A stretch of 64,000 nt of DNA from Tomocerus qinae (lineage: Eukaryota; Arthropoda; Collembola; Entomobryomorpha; Tomoceridae), in NCBI GenBank assembly GCA_020055645.1, contig CM034548.1:9982001-10046000 (forward strand), given 5' to 3'. The notes under the pieces are model-generated. The model ran no database searches, was not told the DNA's origin, and saw nothing but the letters and a program-made list of their open reading frames with translations. The stretch's first letter is position 1. Each line of letters starts with the position of its first letter. Position numbers and translations under genes: made by a program. Positions 62,831 through 64,000 of this stretch are shown piece by piece.

Positions 62831-64000
62831 ACAGCATAAAATTTACACTAATATCCAACACCATAATTTATATCAGTTCAATTATATATCAAATGGCATT
62901 TGGTCGATTTACTTAGTTAATTTAATTTTTAAATTTTCAGAAATAACAAGTATTTTGATACAATTGTTTAATTCGTTTGGGCAAGGAAATTGAATAAGAA
63001 GAGTAGAGATACCAAAGTTTCTGAAAATGTACTTAATTAATTATGCTTAACCTTCAATACCTTCTTAAGTCGATTTTGAAAATGTATTATAAGGCCTATT
63101 ATCAAACAGGTATGGTTTTATTAGTTGAGAGTTTTATGTATTGAGACAATTTATTTATTGTGGATACCTTCTATAGTATCAAGTGTCTGAAGAGTAGCCC
63201 TCAAGTTGACACTTAAGTGGGTACAAAATATTATCTTTTGCAAGTTGCAGCTGAATCAATCAACTTTTGCAATTAAGACAATTTTATAAAAACTGATTTT
63301 AGAAATGAGATAAATCGACTACGGCCAAGCCGCATTTTTTGCATAGGTACAAAGTAGGTAGGTACCTCTTTCTTTCTATTATTGTACGTTCCGGCTTTAA
63401 TGGTCTCGCATAAAAGTATTAAAGCATAATACAGTACTTATTGTTAAATAGGGAGTATTAGTAGCGCAAGCAACAGAGAGAAACACATTTGGAGTGCGGA
63501 GGAAGTCTTTTCTTGCTCATGTATACCCAGAGAGCCTTTGTGAGATTTCTTTTTTTGCTTTGCTCATCTTCTTTTGATCAGCGAAATGAAACTCTTTGCT
63601 TTCCCATTACTAATACTCTTCTGCAGAAATACAATGCTTTGTAATGCCATTTACTCCTCTCGTAGGCAGGCACTCTCGTTCATAATATCAAATGGAGAAG
63701 TTACTGTTCCAGCATAATTCCAGTGAGCTCATCGCAACTTTCTACAAATTTCTAAGCGAAGAAAATAAGCACCTTTCCCTAGCTTGCTTCCACTACGAAC
63801 GTAATCGCACTCAACTTGTAACTGTATCTACTATTCTTTATCTAATTTCAATTTTTCCATATAATCTTTTCTAACTCTTAGCTTTAATTATCTTTTCAAA
63901 TCAGATTTTGTCACGACACACTTTTATTAGGTTACTCCAATTGTCTCCCACTGCCAATCTTTTCGGTCTGTAACCTGAAACTTTCTGCGTTTGAATTGAA
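62831..64000. other. No gene recognised
   Basis: AT-rich sequence beyond the tandem duplication. Nothing beyond short frames was seen. Confidence 0.55.

Overview
The window looks like non-coding (intergenic or intronic) DNA from a eukaryotic nuclear genome. It is AT-rich, no open frame is longer than about 132 codons, there are no bacterial operons or ribosome-binding sites, and no RNA gene was found. An arthropod is my best guess. It rests on the class of transposon present and on the many TAGGTA/TACCTA-type words scattered through the window. I cannot name the species, and this guess is weak.

The one well-supported genetic element lies at 18,714-19,962. It is a Mutator-like (MULE) DNA transposon relic on the minus strand, with about 165-bp terminal inverted repeats that begin GGATA. 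It is flanked by a perfect 9-bp target-site duplication (TAAAAAGAC at 18,705 and 19,963). Between the arms is a decayed transposase: an N-terminal region in one reading frame broken by two stops, then a frameshift, then a C-terminal tail with an AT-hook-like KRKRGRPAG. The catalytic core is missing, so the copy cannot move itself. Both arms carry a repeated GGCAGT motif at matching distances from the element ends.

Other structured DNA: a 28-unit decamer array at 30,216-30,499, bordered by an 11-bp inverted copy of its own unit; an old, strongly diverged tandem duplication with a period of about 253 bp at 62,258-62,830; a 270-bp segment with 17-bp perfect inverted ends at 17,312-17,581 (MITE-like, but without a clear target duplication); three loosely similar G-run/C-run fragments at 11.4, 18.55 and 36.3 kb; and several perfect palindromes or hairpins.

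Layout: 0-17.3 kb mostly featureless, with a coding-like island at 4.9-5.45 kb and a pyrimidine-rich tract at 8.6-8.95 kb; 17.3-20 kb the inverted-repeat segment and the MULE; 20-30 kb featureless apart from weak small open frames at 20.8 and 27.6-28.0 kb; 30.2-30.5 kb the decamer array; 30.5-62.2 kb featureless apart from weak exon-like frames near 39.1, 43.1, 47.3 and 52.2 kb; 62.2-62.8 kb the tandem duplication. None of the exon-like frames matches a protein family I recognise. By a rough estimate, the number and length of open frames are about what non-coding DNA of this composition gives by chance. I found no convincing novel biological system; the MULE arm architecture and the decamer array are the most distinctive signals.
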